A DNA stretch of 64,000 nt from Blautia luti (GTDB lineage: Bacteria > Bacillota > Clostridia > Lachnospirales > Lachnospiraceae), in NCBI RefSeq assembly GCF_033096465.1, contig NZ_AP028156.1, positions 429,501-493,500 of the forward strand. Direction: 5' to 3'. Shown here in pieces: positions 16,660-25,697 of this stretch (position 1 is its first letter; each line of letters begins with the position of its first letter). The notes below the pieces were generated by a model. That model had not been told where the DNA came from. It saw only the letters and a list, made by a program, of their open reading frames with translations, and did not search any database. The translations under genes and the position numbers were made by a program.

Positions 16660-17556
16660 ATGGTTAATCAGAAATACTTGGACAAGGCGGAGGTGCTGAT
16701 CGAGGCGCTTCCTTATATTCAGAGATTCAATCGTAAGATTGTAGTTGTAAAGTACGGCGGAAGTGCCATGCTGGATGATGAACTGAAGAAAAATGTTATC
16801 AAAGACGTAGTTCTTCTGAAATTGGTTGGTTTCAAGCCGATCATCGTTCATGGTGGTGGAAAAGAAATCAGCCGCTGGGTTGGCAAAGTAGGTATGGAGC
16901 CGAAATTTATCAATGGTCTTCGTGTAACAGATAAAGATACTATGGAAATTGCAGAGATGGTTCTTGCAAAAGTAAACAAGGAACTGGTTGCCATGGTAGA
17001 ATCTCTCGGCGTAAATGCAGTAGGTATCAGCGGTAAAGATGGTGGTCTGCTGAAATGCCGCAAGAAACAGACAGAGGGCGGAGATATTGGTTTTGTAGGT
17101 GAAGTTACAAAGGTTGAGCCGAAGATTCTGGAAGATCTTCTTGAAAAAGATTTCCTGCCGATCATTTTCCCGGTGGGTTATGATGATAATTTTGCTACTT
17201 ATAATATTAATGCAGATGATGCCGCATGTGCCATTGCAGAGGCTGTACATGCAGAGAAACTTGCGTTCCTTTCTGATATTGAAGGCGTTTATAAAGACAA
17301 AGATGATCACTCCAGTCTGATTTCTGAACTTCATGTAGACGAAGCACAGAAACTGATTGATGATGGATTCGTAGGCGGCGGTATGATTCCGAAGCTGAAG
17401 AACTGTATTGATGCCATTGAAGAAGGCGTTAACAGAGTTCATATCCTGGACGGAAGAATTCCGCACAGCTTACTGCTGGAGATCTTTACAAACAAAGGTA
17501 TTGGTACTGCAATTCTGAGAGAAGACGGGGAGAAATATTACAATGAACATGAATGA
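16660..17556 (+). CDS. argB: Acetylglutamate kinase
   Basis: 298 residues, amino-acid kinase family. Visible signatures are VVKYGGSAM near residue 30 (phosphate-binding lysine and glycines), [10 protein letters not shown] near 66, and the conserved [14 protein letters not shown] near 185-198 for nucleotide binding. It phosphorylates N-acetylglutamate. Length and an N-terminal helix before the kinase core fit the arginine-inhibited hexameric type, which is inference. AAGGAG precedes the ATG. Its stop overlaps the start of argD by 14 bases. Confidence 0.96.
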   Translation: MVNQKYLDKAEVLIEALPYIQRFNRKIVVVKYGGSAMLDDELKKNVIKDVVLLKLVGFKPIIVHGGGKEISRWVGKVGMEPKFINGLRVTDKDTMEIAEMVLAKVNKELVAMVESLGVNAVGISGKDGGLLKCRKKQTEGGDIGFVGEVTKVEPKILEDLLEKDFLPIIFPVGYDDNFATYNINADDAACAIAEAVHAEKLAFLSDIEGVYKDKDDHSSLISELHVDEAQKLIDDGFVGGGMIPKLKNCIDAIEEGVNRVHILDGRIPHSLLLEIFTNKGIGTAILREDGEKYYNEHE

Positions 17557-18733
17557 ACAGATGAAGGAATCCGAAGAGAGTATCCTTCACACTTATAATC
17601 GTTTTCCTGTTGTTTTTGAAAAAGGACAGGGATGTTACTTATACGATTCCGAGGGAAAGGAATATCTGGATTTTGCGGCAGGTATCGCTGTAAATTCTCT
17701 GGGATATCACTATCCGGGATATGATGAAGCACTGAAAGACCAGATCGATAAGCTGATGCACATTTCCAACTTATATTATAATGAGCCGATCATTGAGGCC
17801 GGTGCGAAACTGGTAAAGGCAAGCGGAATGAGCAAGGCATTCTTTACCAACAGTGGTACAGAAGCAATCGAAGGTGCTTTAAAAGCAGCCAAGAAATATG
17901 CGTATGTACGTGACGGACATGCAGATCATGAGATCATTGCCATGAACCATTCTTTCCATGGAAGAAGTATCGGAGCACTTTCTGTAACAGGAACTGCTCA
18001 TTACAGAGAGCCATTCGAGCCTCTGATGGGAGGTGTAAAGTTTGCAGATTTCAATGATCTTGAGAGTGTAAAGGCTCAGATTACAGATAAGACCTGTGCG
18101 ATCATTACTGAAGTTGTACAGGGTGAAGGTGGCATTTATCCGGCGAAGAAAGAATTCCTGGAAGGTCTGCGTCAGATCTGTGATGAGAAAGATATCATGC
18201 TGATCTTCGATGAGATCCAGTGTGGTATGGGAAGAACCGGACATTATTTTGCATGGCAGGCATACGGTGTACAGCCGGATATCATGACCAGTGCGAAAGC
18301 TCTTGGATGCGGCGTGCCGGTAGGTGCATTTGTGCTGAGCGAGAAAGCTGCCAAAGCTTCTCTGGAGCCAGGGGATCATGGTACAACTTACGGTGGAAAT
18401 CCATTTGTATGTGCTGCAGTCAGCAAGGTATTTGATATTTATGAGAATGACAAGATCATCGAACATGTACAGGAAACAGCTCCATATCTGGAACAGAAAC
18501 TGGATGAGCTGGTTGCAAAACATGAATGTGCTACTACAAGACGAGGCATGGGCTTCATGCAGGGAATCGTGATCCAGGGACGTCCGGTTGGCGAAGTTGT
18601 AAAGGCTGCTCTTGCAAAAGGACTGCTGGTGATCTCCGCAGGCAGTGATGTACTGAGGATCGTACCTCCGCTTGTAATCACCAAAGAACACATCGACAAG
18701 ATGGCTGCTATTCTGGATGAGTGCATGGAATAA
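17543..18733 (+). CDS. argD: Acetylornithine aminotransferase
   Basis: 396 residues, class III aminotransferase. It shows [17 protein letters not shown] (PLP phosphate pocket) near 103, [13 protein letters not shown] near 138, the pyridine-binding Asp in [13 protein letters not shown] near 223, and the PLP lysine Lys252 in [15 protein letters not shown]. It makes N-acetylornithine from the semialdehyde with glutamate as donor. It overlaps argB by 14 bases. The start could also be the ATG six bases downstream. The operon ends here; argF and carAB are not in the window. Confidence 0.96.
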   Translation: MNMNEQMKESEESILHTYNRFPVVFEKGQGCYLYDSEGKEYLDFAAGIAVNSLGYHYPGYDEALKDQIDKLMHISNLYYNEPIIEAGAKLVKASGMSKAFFTNSGTEAIEGALKAAKKYAYVRDGHADHEIIAMNHSFHGRSIGALSVTGTAHYREPFEPLMGGVKFADFNDLESVKAQITDKTCAIITEVVQGEGGIYPAKKEFLEGLRQICDEKDIMLIFDEIQCGMGRTGHYFAWQAYGVQPDIMTSAKALGCGVPVGAFVLSEKAAKASLEPGDHGTTYGGNPFVCAAVSKVFDIYENDKIIEHVQETAPYLEQKLDELVAKHECATTRRGMGFMQGIVIQGRPVGEVVKAALAKGLLVISAGSDVLRIVPPLVITKEHIDKMAAILDECME

Positions 18734-18926
18734 TTTTAACCAAATCAAGTATTAAGTCTTCAAACAAGCATTTTACAGCACGTAAAGGAGTGGGTGTAAA
18801 TGCCATTTATGTTGAGCAGAAGCAGGATTACGTTATAAAAAGGGAATACAGCCAAAATCCGGGAAAAGAATACCAGGGATGGACTGGTTCTCCATTAAAT
18901 TATTGCTTTGATCTGAATTTTGACTA
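18734..18926 (+). other. Gap after argD with only a 12-codon open frame
   Basis: The 362-base gap from argD to the next gene holds no gene I can defend. AAAGGAG at 18784 precedes an ATG at 18800 that opens a 12-codon frame ending at 18838; this may be chance. The rest up to the terminator shows no codon-like pattern and no clear promoter. Confidence 0.3.
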
Positions 18927-18985
18927 AACAAAACCCCCGTTTATAACATCAGAACACGTATCTGATGTATAGACGGGGGTTTTGT
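18927..18985 (+). terminator. Terminator of the argCJBD transcript
   Basis: AACAAAACCCCCGT pairs with ACGGGGGTTTTGTT, with an inner ACATCAGA/TCTGATGT stem. It lies about 190 bases after the argD stop. Confidence 0.85.
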
Positions 18986-19095
18986 TATATTTTCCGTAAA
19001 ACCTGCCGGAAGCGTGTATGATTTTATTCGGAATGAATAGACTAATTTGGAGATGTTTTTTTCAGAATATTAAATGATTCTTGGGAGGGAAAATT

Positions 19096-19530
19096 ATGTG
19101 GGGATTTATCGCGGCATTGATTTCAGGGGCATTGATGAGTATTCAGGGGGTTTTTAACACGGAGGTGACGAAGCAGACCAGCCTGTGGGTGTCCACGGGA
19201 TGGGTGCAGCTGTCTGCGCTTGTGGTCTGCGTGCTGGCATGGCTGTTTACAGGGCGGGAAAGTATTGCAGCTCTCTGGCAGGTGGATAATAAGTATACAC
19301 TGCTGGGAGGGGTGATCGGAGCATTTATTACCATCACAGTGATCCAGAGTATGGGGGCACTGGGGCCGGCAAAGGCAGCTATGCTTATTGTAATCTCACA
19401 GCTGGCAGTGGCGTATATTATAGAACTTCTGGGGATTTTCGGGGTGGATAAGCAGCCATTTGAATGGCGGAAACTTCTGGGAATGGGAATCGCTATCGTG
19501 GGAATTATTATATTTAAATGGCAAAAATAA
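19096..19530 (+). CDS. YdcZ/DUF606-family small membrane transporter
   Basis: 144 residues from the ATG at 19096, behind GGGAGGG. Five hydrophobic segments with the DUF606 pattern: ALISGALMSIQGVFNTE at the N-terminus, SALVVCVLAW, a glycine-rich LLGGVIGAFITITVIQSMGALGPAKAAMLIVISQLAVA and an IGIVGIIIFKW-like end. Proteins of this family are half-size DMT-type transporters, often of unknown substrate, and usually act as dimers. It is a single gene whose neighbours do not point to a substrate. Confidence 0.82.
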   Translation: MWGFIAALISGALMSIQGVFNTEVTKQTSLWVSTGWVQLSALVVCVLAWLFTGRESIAALWQVDNKYTLLGGVIGAFITITVIQSMGALGPAKAAMLIVISQLAVAYIIELLGIFGVDKQPFEWRKLLGMGIAIVGIIIFKWQK

Positions 19531-19540
19531 GAGTTTACTA

Positions 19541-19569
19541 TTGTAAAATCATTAAGATTTCGTTACAAT
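19541..19569 (+). promoter_or_regulatory. Promoter of comEA and the response regulator
   Basis: TTGTAA (19541-19546), 17 bases, TACAAT (19564-19569). The start point would be near 19576, too close to the ATG at 19583, which supports the TTG start at 19625. Confidence 0.6.
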
Positions 19570-19624
19570 AAGATATGGCATTATGGACAAGGGGACTCTT
19601 ATCCGGAAGAAGGAGGAGCAGACC

Positions 19625-20311
19625 TTGTTAGGAAATTTAAATAAGAACATATGCTATGCTGTGGTTTGTATTCTGATTCTTACAACACTGACAGGGTGTA
19701 AGAGCAGGGAAGCACAGTTTCTGATCGATGGCTTCCAGGAAGCGAAGGCAGAAGTGGAGGCTGAGGAGAAGGAAACTGCAGATGCAGATCGGGCAGAGGA
19801 AAATGTGTCCAAAGAGCCGGAGATATCAGATGAACCGGAGAAAGCCGCGGAGATTTATGTGGATGTCTGCGGGGCAGTAGCGAATCCGGGAGTTTTCCGG
19901 ATGGAGGAAGGCAGCAGGGTTTTCCAGGCCATCGAAGCTGCGGGAGGATTTTTGCCGGAAGCAGCACAGACCTGTGTGAACCAGGCGGGTATCCTGGCAG
20001 ATGGACAGCAGCTGTACATCCTTACACAGGAGGAAATGGAGCAGCAGGATCTGAAACCGGGAGAGACGGCTACTGCGCAGAATAATCCGTCAGGCACGGA
20101 TTTAAATCGGCAGGATAGCAGAGTAAATATAAATACAGCAGATGAGAGCCAGCTTACCACCCTGACAGGAATCGGAGCCACCCGGGCGAAAGCGATCATT
20201 GCATACCGGGAGGAGAACGGACCATTTGCAACCATAGAAGACATCATGAATGTACAGGGCATCAAAGAGGGTACATTCGTTAAGATAAAAGATGAGATTG
20301 TAGTAGGATAA
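19625..20311 (+). CDS. comEA: ComEA-family DNA-binding lipoprotein (SLBB plus helix-hairpin-helix)
   Basis: 228 residues from a TTG start at 19625. AGGAGG lies 8 bases upstream, and the protein then begins with a clean lipoprotein signal ending in LTGC. The in-frame ATG at 19583 has no ribosome site. After an acidic linker (about residues 30-75) comes an SLBB domain (IYVDVCGAVANPGVF near 80), then paired helix-hairpin-helix motifs near 165-228 (VNINTADESQLTTLTGIGA). ComEA binds incoming double-stranded DNA at the outer membrane face and hands it to the ComEC channel, which is encoded at 29124. It is followed by a response regulator 10 bases later. Confidence 0.9.
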   Translation: MLGNLNKNICYAVVCILILTTLTGCKSREAQFLIDGFQEAKAEVEAEEKETADADRAEENVSKEPEISDEPEKAAEIYVDVCGAVANPGVFRMEEGSRVFQAIEAAGGFLPEAAQTCVNQAGILADGQQLYILTQEEMEQQDLKPGETATAQNNPSGTDLNRQDSRVNINTADESQLTTLTGIGATRAKAIIAYREENGPFATIEDIMNVQGIKEGTFVKIKDEIVVG

Positions 20312-20321
20312 GGAGAATTCA

Positions 20322-21014
20322 ATGAGCAGGAAAGTATTGGTAGTAGATGATGAAAAGCTGATCGTAAAGGGAGTCCGTTTCAGTCTGGAACAGGATGGAA
20401 TGGAAGTTGACTGTGCTTACGATGGTGAGGAAGCTGTAGAGAAAGCGAAAGAAAAGAAATATGATATTATCCTTCTGGATCTGATGCTGCCGAAGATGGA
20501 TGGACTGGAGGTCTGCCAGCAGATCCGAGAATTTTCCAATGTTCCTATTGTGATGCTGACTGCCAAGGGCGAAGATATGGATAAGATCCTGGGACTGGAA
20601 TACGGAGCAGATGATTATATTACCAAACCTTTCAATATCCTTGAAGTGAAAGCACGTATCAAAGCTATCATGCGCCGTGCAGGAAGTGACCATGAGGAGA
20701 AAGATAAGGCGAAAAATATCCAGGTAGGAGACCTGCGTATGGACTGTGAGGGAAGACGTGTATTTATCGCAGATAAAGAGATCAACCTGACTGCCAAGGA
20801 ATTCGATGTACTGGAGCTTCTGGTATTTAACCCGAATAAGGTTTACAGCCGTGAGAATCTGCTGAATATTGTATGGGGCTACGAGTATCCGGGTGATGTA
20901 CGTACTGTGGATGTACATATCCGCCGCCTTCGTGAGAAAATTGAAACCAATCCAAGTGAGCCGAAATATGTACACACCAAATGGGGCGTGGGATATTATT
21001 TCCAGGCACAGTAG
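20322..21014 (+). CDS. OmpR/PhoB-family response regulator (WalR/PhoP-like)
   Basis: 230 residues. The receiver domain (1-120) has the acidic pocket VDDEK, the phospho-acceptor in LLDLMLPKMDG (Asp52 or so), the switch Thr in VMLTAKG and the Lys in TKPFN. The C-terminal winged helix (130-230) ends VRTVDVHIRRLREKIE and GVGYYF, typical of OmpR members. It is transcribed with comEA. No kinase is adjacent; the best partner is the HAMP kinase at 26690, separated by an apparent insert. Similarity to WalR suggests wall-related control, but this is inference. Confidence 0.93.
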   Translation: MSRKVLVVDDEKLIVKGVRFSLEQDGMEVDCAYDGEEAVEKAKEKKYDIILLDLMLPKMDGLEVCQQIREFSNVPIVMLTAKGEDMDKILGLEYGADDYITKPFNILEVKARIKAIMRRAGSDHEEKDKAKNIQVGDLRMDCEGRRVFIADKEINLTAKEFDVLELLVFNPNKVYSRENLLNIVWGYEYPGDVRTVDVHIRRLREKIETNPSEPKYVHTKWGVGYYFQAQ

Positions 21015-21025
21015 GATCATAAATA

Positions 21026-21063
21026 AAAGAGGCCAGCGTTTTACAGACGCTGGCCTCTTTTTG
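21026..21063. terminator. Terminator between the response regulator and the convergent kinase gene
   Basis: AAAGAGGCCAGCGT pairs perfectly with ACGCTGGCCTCTTT around a short loop, followed by T residues; A residues on the other side allow it to serve the minus-strand kinase too. Confidence 0.9.
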
Positions 21064-21078
21064 ATATGCCCCCACTGG

Positions 21079-22398
21079 TCAATCATGCAGCATGACTTTG
21101 GCAGTGAAGATGCCATCTTTGTAGGTGAAGGAATCTGCCCCTCCGTTTTTCTCACAGATACGCCGTACCGACTGGAGGCCGATACCGTTTCCCGTTCTCT
21201 TGGATGACTGGAAAATACCGTTTTTCTCCCGGATCTCTCCGTCGTAGGGGTTGGATACCTGGATCAGGATCAGATGTTCGGCATGAAGATAGGCGGTTAT
21301 TTTGATATGGCGGCGGGAAGGGGATGTTTTCTGGCTGGCTTCCAGGGCATTTTCCAGAAGGTTGGAAAGTACCAGACACATGTCAATCTCGTCTACCGGT
21401 ACTTTGGCAGGCAGATCCATCTGTGCCTGGAAAGGAATGCCGGACCTGTGGGCCAGCTCGCAGTAATAACCTGCTACACTGTCAGCTGCGCGGTTTTTAC
21501 AGAAATGCATGTCAAGGCTGGGAATCCTGCTGCCTGTCAGGGAAAGGTACTCTCTGATGCCTTCCAGATCGCCGTTTTCTGCCATTGCAGAGAGTTGGTG
21601 GAAATGGTGACGCATATCGTGTCTTGCATGACGGGTCTCTTCGATGGCAGTACAGAGATTATCGTAGCGTGTCTGCTGCATGTTCAGCAAATGATTCTCC
21701 TGCTGTAATTTCGCATTTTTGTTCAGGCTGTCTGCTATCAGCAGGAACATGGTGTAAAACAGACAGAGGATCAGCAGCAATGTCAGGCTGATGATAATGT
21801 AGCCCTTCAGGATACGTCCGGAATACAGAGTTCCTTTATATCTGGGAACCATGAACAGATTTAAACCGATAAAAACAAGGGGCAGGATCCAGAACACATA
21901 CCATGTCTGTGCCAGATTCTCGTCTTCTGCCATATCACGGACTGAATGAGTGGCCGGATACCATGCAAGAAGTACGAACAGCCAGCAGAAACCATTATAA
22001 AGAAGCCCGGCAGGGATCTGGAACCATAATTCATGTCCGTACAGATTGCTCTCGGAGATCATAACAGCATTAATGGCTCTGGAAATGCTGTTAAGGCAGG
22101 CGAAGACCGCACACACCGCCAGAGCAATACTGCCGGATTTCCAGATGGAAACCGGAAGAGATATCATATAGATGGCTATTGCACCTGTTGTCAGGATCAG
22201 CAGGAAAGGTGCGGAAGAAATCCTTACATGATAACAGAAAAATCCTCCTGCAATACACAGCCCCAGAGAGGGTAAAAGAAGCCAGCCAAAGAGTTTCCGT
22301 ACAGAATATCTGAGACTGGAGTTCAGCGGCAGGTATGCCAGAAGAAGTCCTGGAATCACTACAGTAAGTTCCAGAACAGGACGTAGAATATTAATCAT
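21079..22398 (-). CDS. GHKL-family sensor histidine kinase (AgrC/LytTR-partner type)
   Basis: About 439 residues from the ATG at 22398, 8 bases after GGGAGGG; an upstream TTG at 22404 is a less likely start. Six or seven membrane helices fill residues 1-215. The cytoplasmic part has a coiled segment, the phospho-acceptor region RHARHDMRHHFHQL near 260, the N-box SNLLENALEAS near 345 and the glycine box GNGIGLQSVRRI near 410. Kinases of this type pair with LytTR response regulators. The gene just upstream is such a regulator but with its centre deleted, so signalling through it is doubtful. Codon use resembles the flanks, unlike the AT-rich genes to the right. Confidence 0.9.
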   Translation of the reverse strand: MINILRPVLELTVVIPGLLLAYLPLNSSLRYSVRKLFGWLLLPSLGLCIAGGFFCYHVRISSAPFLLILTTGAIAIYMISLPVSIWKSGSIALAVCAVFACLNSISRAINAVMISESNLYGHELWFQIPAGLLYNGFCWLFVLLAWYPATHSVRDMAEDENLAQTWYVFWILPLVFIGLNLFMVPRYKGTLYSGRILKGYIIISLTLLLILCLFYTMFLLIADSLNKNAKLQQENHLLNMQQTRYDNLCTAIEETRHARHDMRHHFHQLSAMAENGDLEGIREYLSLTGSRIPSLDMHFCKNRAADSVAGYYCELAHRSGIPFQAQMDLPAKVPVDEIDMCLVLSNLLENALEASQKTSPSRRHIKITAYLHAEHLILIQVSNPYDGEIREKNGIFQSSKRTGNGIGLQSVRRICEKNGGADSFTYKDGIFTAKVMLHD

Positions 22399-22400
22399 GA

Positions 22401-22640
22401 TCAATGCCCTCCCTGAAAAAGAAAATCCATGAAAACCTGTCGTGCATTTTTTACAAGTTTCCGGCTGATCAGCACAGTACTTCCCTCATCCATAACAAAA
22501 GAAGCGTCAGCAAGATCAGCCACATGTTCCAGATTTACTACAGCACCCCGGCTGCACGGAAAGAATCTGGAATCTTCTTTCAGCCGTTTCACCAGAAGTG
22601 GCCGCTCTTTCGCAATATCATCAACAACAGTAATTCTCAT
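22401..22640 (-). pseudogene. Internally deleted LytTR response regulator (79 residues)
   Basis: Residues 1-23 (MRITVVDDIAKERPLLVKRL) are the start of a receiver domain with its VDD acidic pair. From about residue 25 the protein reads as the last part of a LytTR DNA-binding domain: FFPCSRGAVVNLEHV, then VLISRKLVKNARQVFMDFLF. Intact relatives have about 240 residues; the phospho-acceptor Asp, the rest of the receiver and the first half of LytTR are missing, yet the frame is open. AAAGGAGG precedes the ATG. It is probably an in-frame deletion remnant, though a functional mini-protein cannot be excluded. It ends two bases before the kinase ATG. Confidence 0.75.
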
Positions 22641-22862
22641 AACTATTTCCTCCTTTGTATCAGATGTATCAGAGTAAATTCAGGATTTTATAAAATGAGT
22701 ATAGCACAATATTTCACCATGTTCTATGAACCTGTTTGATAATTTGTGACAGCCTCAGCCTGAAAAAGGGAAAAACTGTTAGGAGCAGACAGGACGTCTG
22801 GCATAAATGTCTGATCTATGATAAGATTGATTTATAAAATAAAAGGCGGGCAGAGCTATAGG

Positions 22863-23837
22863 ATGAGAGATAAATATGGAAGAGAAATAGATTATTTAAG
22901 GATTTCCCTGACAGACAGATGTAATCTGAGATGCATTTACTGTATGCCGGAGGAAGGGGTGAAATCACTTTCCCATGGGGACATCCTCACATATGACGAG
23001 ATCCTCCGTATCTGCAGGTGCACAGCAGATCTGGGAATCCGTAAAATAAAACTGACAGGCGGGGAGCCTCTTGTGCGTAAAGGCTGCGCAAGTCTGGCAA
23101 AGCAGATCAGGGCAATCCCAGGGATAGAGGAGATAACCCTGACGACAAATGGAATTCTGCTTGCAGACCAATTGGATGCATTGCTGGATGCAGGAATCGA
23201 TGCCATTAATATCAGTCTGGATACTCTGGACCCGGAACTTTTTAAGAAAGTTACGAGACGTGATGAACTGGAAAAAGTATTCAGGGGAATTGAGGCAGCA
23301 CTTGCACATCCGGGACTTTCCCTGAAGATCAACAGCGTTCCTGTTATCAAAGAGAAAGATAATTTCGTGGCCATCGCAGGGCTGGCACAGAAATATCCCA
23401 TTCATGTGCGTTTTATCGAAATGATGCCGATCGGATTCGGGAAACAGTTCCCGTTTCAGGATGAGGAATCTATCAAAGCAGTTCTGGAAGAAGCGTACGG
23501 CTCCATGAGCCCGGTGACAGAAAGACTTGGAAATGGCCCCTGCCATTACTATGAGGTGCCGGGGTTCAAGGGAAAGATTGGCTTTATCAGTGCCATGACC
23601 CACAAATTCTGCAGCCAGTGCAACCGTGTCCGTCTCACGTCAGAAGGCTTCATGAAAGGATGCCTCCAGTATCAGGAAGGCACAGATCTCCGAGCCCTGA
23701 TGCGAGGCGGCTGTGCAGATGAACAGCTTAAAGATGCAATTTACCAGGTTATCTGGAATAAACCGGCCAGCCATAATTTCTATGAATCGAAAACGGAACA
23801 GGATGAAATACGTGGAATGTCACAGATTGGTGGATGA
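22863..23837 (+). CDS. moaA: GTP 3',8-cyclase (molybdenum cofactor step 1)
   Basis: 324 residues from the ATG at 22863, where the protein begins MRDKYGREIDYLRISLTDRCNL, as in other MoaA. An in-frame ATG at 22818 would add 15 residues without a ribosome site. The radical-SAM cluster is CNLRCIYC near 20-27; the C-terminal second 4Fe-4S cluster uses CSQCNRVRLT and a later GC. KLTGGEPLV is the SAM glycine motif. It makes the first cyclic intermediate of molybdopterin. No other moa, moe or mog gene is in the window, so the pathway must be completed elsewhere. Confidence 0.93.
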   Translation: MRDKYGREIDYLRISLTDRCNLRCIYCMPEEGVKSLSHGDILTYDEILRICRCTADLGIRKIKLTGGEPLVRKGCASLAKQIRAIPGIEEITLTTNGILLADQLDALLDAGIDAINISLDTLDPELFKKVTRRDELEKVFRGIEAALAHPGLSLKINSVPVIKEKDNFVAIAGLAQKYPIHVRFIEMMPIGFGKQFPFQDEESIKAVLEEAYGSMSPVTERLGNGPCHYYEVPGFKGKIGFISAMTHKFCSQCNRVRLTSEGFMKGCLQYQEGTDLRALMRGGCADEQLKDAIYQVIWNKPASHNFYESKTEQDEIRGMSQIGG

Positions 23838-23896
23838 TCCAAATAGATGTTGGCATTGTCAGCAGCAAGGACTTTAGGTTGTGAGGGGGAATAAAA

Positions 23897-24967
23897 GTGC
23901 CAGATTGGAAAATGCGAATTCATTTATGCATTGCAATTCTTCAAGGCGTGGTACGTGGTACCGTTTCTGCAGTTGCCCTTGGGATTTTAATAAAATTTAT
24001 ACATGATTATTGCGGTGGAGCCGGTCATGCTTTGTATGGAATTGTAGTTTTACTTTTATATTTTTGGATATCTGATACAGAGAGAAAATTAGTCGGAAGA
24101 TCAGATATTGACATAAACAAGATAAAAACACGTTTAAAAGATTCTTCAAATAATTTGAGCAAAAAGGTACGGACAAAGAAGAAAATTTTCACAGAGGAAT
24201 TGCCGGGGTTGTATTATTGCCAAATAGGCGCTTTTATTACAATTATTCTTTGGATCATATATGGCATTTATAGTTTGATACATGGATTGAAATCATATAT
24301 AGTAATAGAAATTATATTGGCAATTATAACTGCAGTTATGTTAGGAATACTATTGATGGTGACTGGGCATTACGAGGGGACTGTTTATCGTGATTTATAT
24401 TCGGGCTGGACTGGCAATGACTGGACACCTTTTGGACATACTGGAGAAAAATTTTCTTGTGGCCTTACTTATCGGAAAAAAATAACGATTGAAGAAATGG
24501 AGGCTTCCTGTATACAGAATGGATATGTTCTTTTTTTGTCAAAAAAACTGGATAAACACTTGGATATTTGGGTATACAAAAAAGCTGAAAAGAATAAACT
24601 ATGGATTTTTGAAATTGTTAAAGTACCAGGGATAGCAGATGAAGATATTGACAAATTAAATGAAGATTTTCATGAAATGTTAAAGCTTGACAAAATACGG
24701 GAAAAATATAAAAAAATAAATTTGATTTATATATTATATTCCAAAGAAGAAACTCCAACTTTTAGAAATATTTTACATAGATATATAAAAAAACCTTTGG
24801 GAAATAATTATTATCGTTTATCAACAGGGTATTTGGAAGAAGAACAGGAGTTATATAGATCGATAAGCGAAACATTTTCTATTGGCGATACACGTGAACG
24901 AGAATATAAAAGGCTGTGCAAAGAATTTTATCAAATTATGCAGATTGCAGAAAAGGATATTGTGTAA
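23897..24967 (+). CDS. Unknown AT-rich membrane protein
   Basis: 356 residues from a GTG start behind GAGGGGGA. I do not recognise it. Two hydrophobic segments lie near residues 10-60 and two more near 110-160 (GAFITIILWIIYGIYSLI, IEIILAIITAVMLGILLMV). The C-terminal 190 residues are soluble and lysine/glutamate-rich with a mixed alpha/beta look (HLDIWVYKKAEKNKLWIFEIVKVPG), ending in helices. Base composition is clearly more AT-rich than the flanks, which suggests recent acquisition. It is the first of three such genes in a row. Confidence 0.6.
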   Translation: MPDWKMRIHLCIAILQGVVRGTVSAVALGILIKFIHDYCGGAGHALYGIVVLLLYFWISDTERKLVGRSDIDINKIKTRLKDSSNNLSKKVRTKKKIFTEELPGLYYCQIGAFITIILWIIYGIYSLIHGLKSYIVIEIILAIITAVMLGILLMVTGHYEGTVYRDLYSGWTGNDWTPFGHTGEKFSCGLTYRKKITIEEMEASCIQNGYVLFLSKKLDKHLDIWVYKKAEKNKLWIFEIVKVPGIADEDIDKLNEDFHEMLKLDKIREKYKKINLIYILYSKEETPTFRNILHRYIKKPLGNNYYRLSTGYLEEEQELYRSISETFSIGDTREREYKRLCKEFYQIMQIAEKDIV

Positions 24968-25019
24968 GCTATAAGCATTTTTAAGAAAAATGTGACACAT
25001 CTGGTTGAAGGAGCGGGAA

Positions 25020-25637
25020 ATGAAGGATGAGAGAAAAAAATTAAAATCATTTATATTACAATGCATAGCTGTGATATCTGTAAATTTTATTACAATCTGG
25101 TATTTTGAAGAACTTTTTTTCAGGGGATTTTGGTATGTTATTTTTGCATCATTTATTCTAACTTTTATATATATCATACGGAGTTTTTGCTGTTTGAGAA
25201 AGATTCGTGTATTTGGGGTTGCAGCAATACCAGTTTTTTTATTTGGAATATATCTGGCATTTTTGTTTAATGATGGAATAAAAAAATTAAACTTTCAGGT
25301 ATATAAGGAAAAAAGGACTGAAATTGTTCAGATGGTACAGGAGAACCAGATAAAAACAAGGAAAGATCTGGAATTAATTGAACTACCAGAAGATTATAAA
25401 AAATGTTCTTCAGGTGGAGAAGCTGTAGTACGACAGAATAATGGAAGTTATACAGTTGGATTCTGGTATACACAAGGCTTTTTGGACAGTGGATTTTCTT
25501 TATTTACATATAGTAAGGATGACAGCCGGACAGATGTGATTCAGATGGTAAAAGAATATGGAGGAATAGAATATGAAATTAATCTGTCTGAGAAAGAAAA
25601 GGGCTGGTATTATGTTACGGCAAAAGTCAGTGAGTAA
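25020..25637 (+). CDS. Unknown AT-rich membrane protein with a C-terminal extracellular domain
   Basis: 205 residues from the ATG at 25020, chosen because AAGGAG lies 6 bases upstream. Three hydrophobic segments occupy residues 12-85; the remaining 120 residues are hydrophilic and probably outside the cell, with a beta-rich pattern (GSYTVGFWYTQGFLDSGFSLFTY). No known family is evident. The layout (short membrane part, then a compact exported domain) repeats in the next gene. It lies 52 bases after the previous gene. Confidence 0.6.
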   Translation: MKDERKKLKSFILQCIAVISVNFITIWYFEELFFRGFWYVIFASFILTFIYIIRSFCCLRKIRVFGVAAIPVFLFGIYLAFLFNDGIKKLNFQVYKEKRTEIVQMVQENQIKTRKDLELIELPEDYKKCSSGGEAVVRQNNGSYTVGFWYTQGFLDSGFSLFTYSKDDSRTDVIQMVKEYGGIEYEINLSEKEKGWYYVTAKVSE

Positions 25638-25697
25638 TTGAGAAAATGAAAGCGAAATATGTCTGCGGCTCAAATTAGGATTAAGGAGAATAGAAAT

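Noticed and set aside
16511..16699. 62-codon open frame between argJ and argB
   Set aside because: It has no ribosome site, runs into the argB start in another frame and has no protein-like pattern.
18737..18751. 15-base sequence after argD repeated after holA (33132-33146), with a weaker copy at 57883
   Set aside because: In a 64-kb window with AT bias, one or two exact 15-base matches are expected by chance. Only the placement after stop codons is curious; the neighbouring structures are not shared.
18721..18927. 68-codon frame after argD
   Set aside because: It starts inside argD, has no ribosome site and ends at the terminator. It is more likely untranslated trailer.
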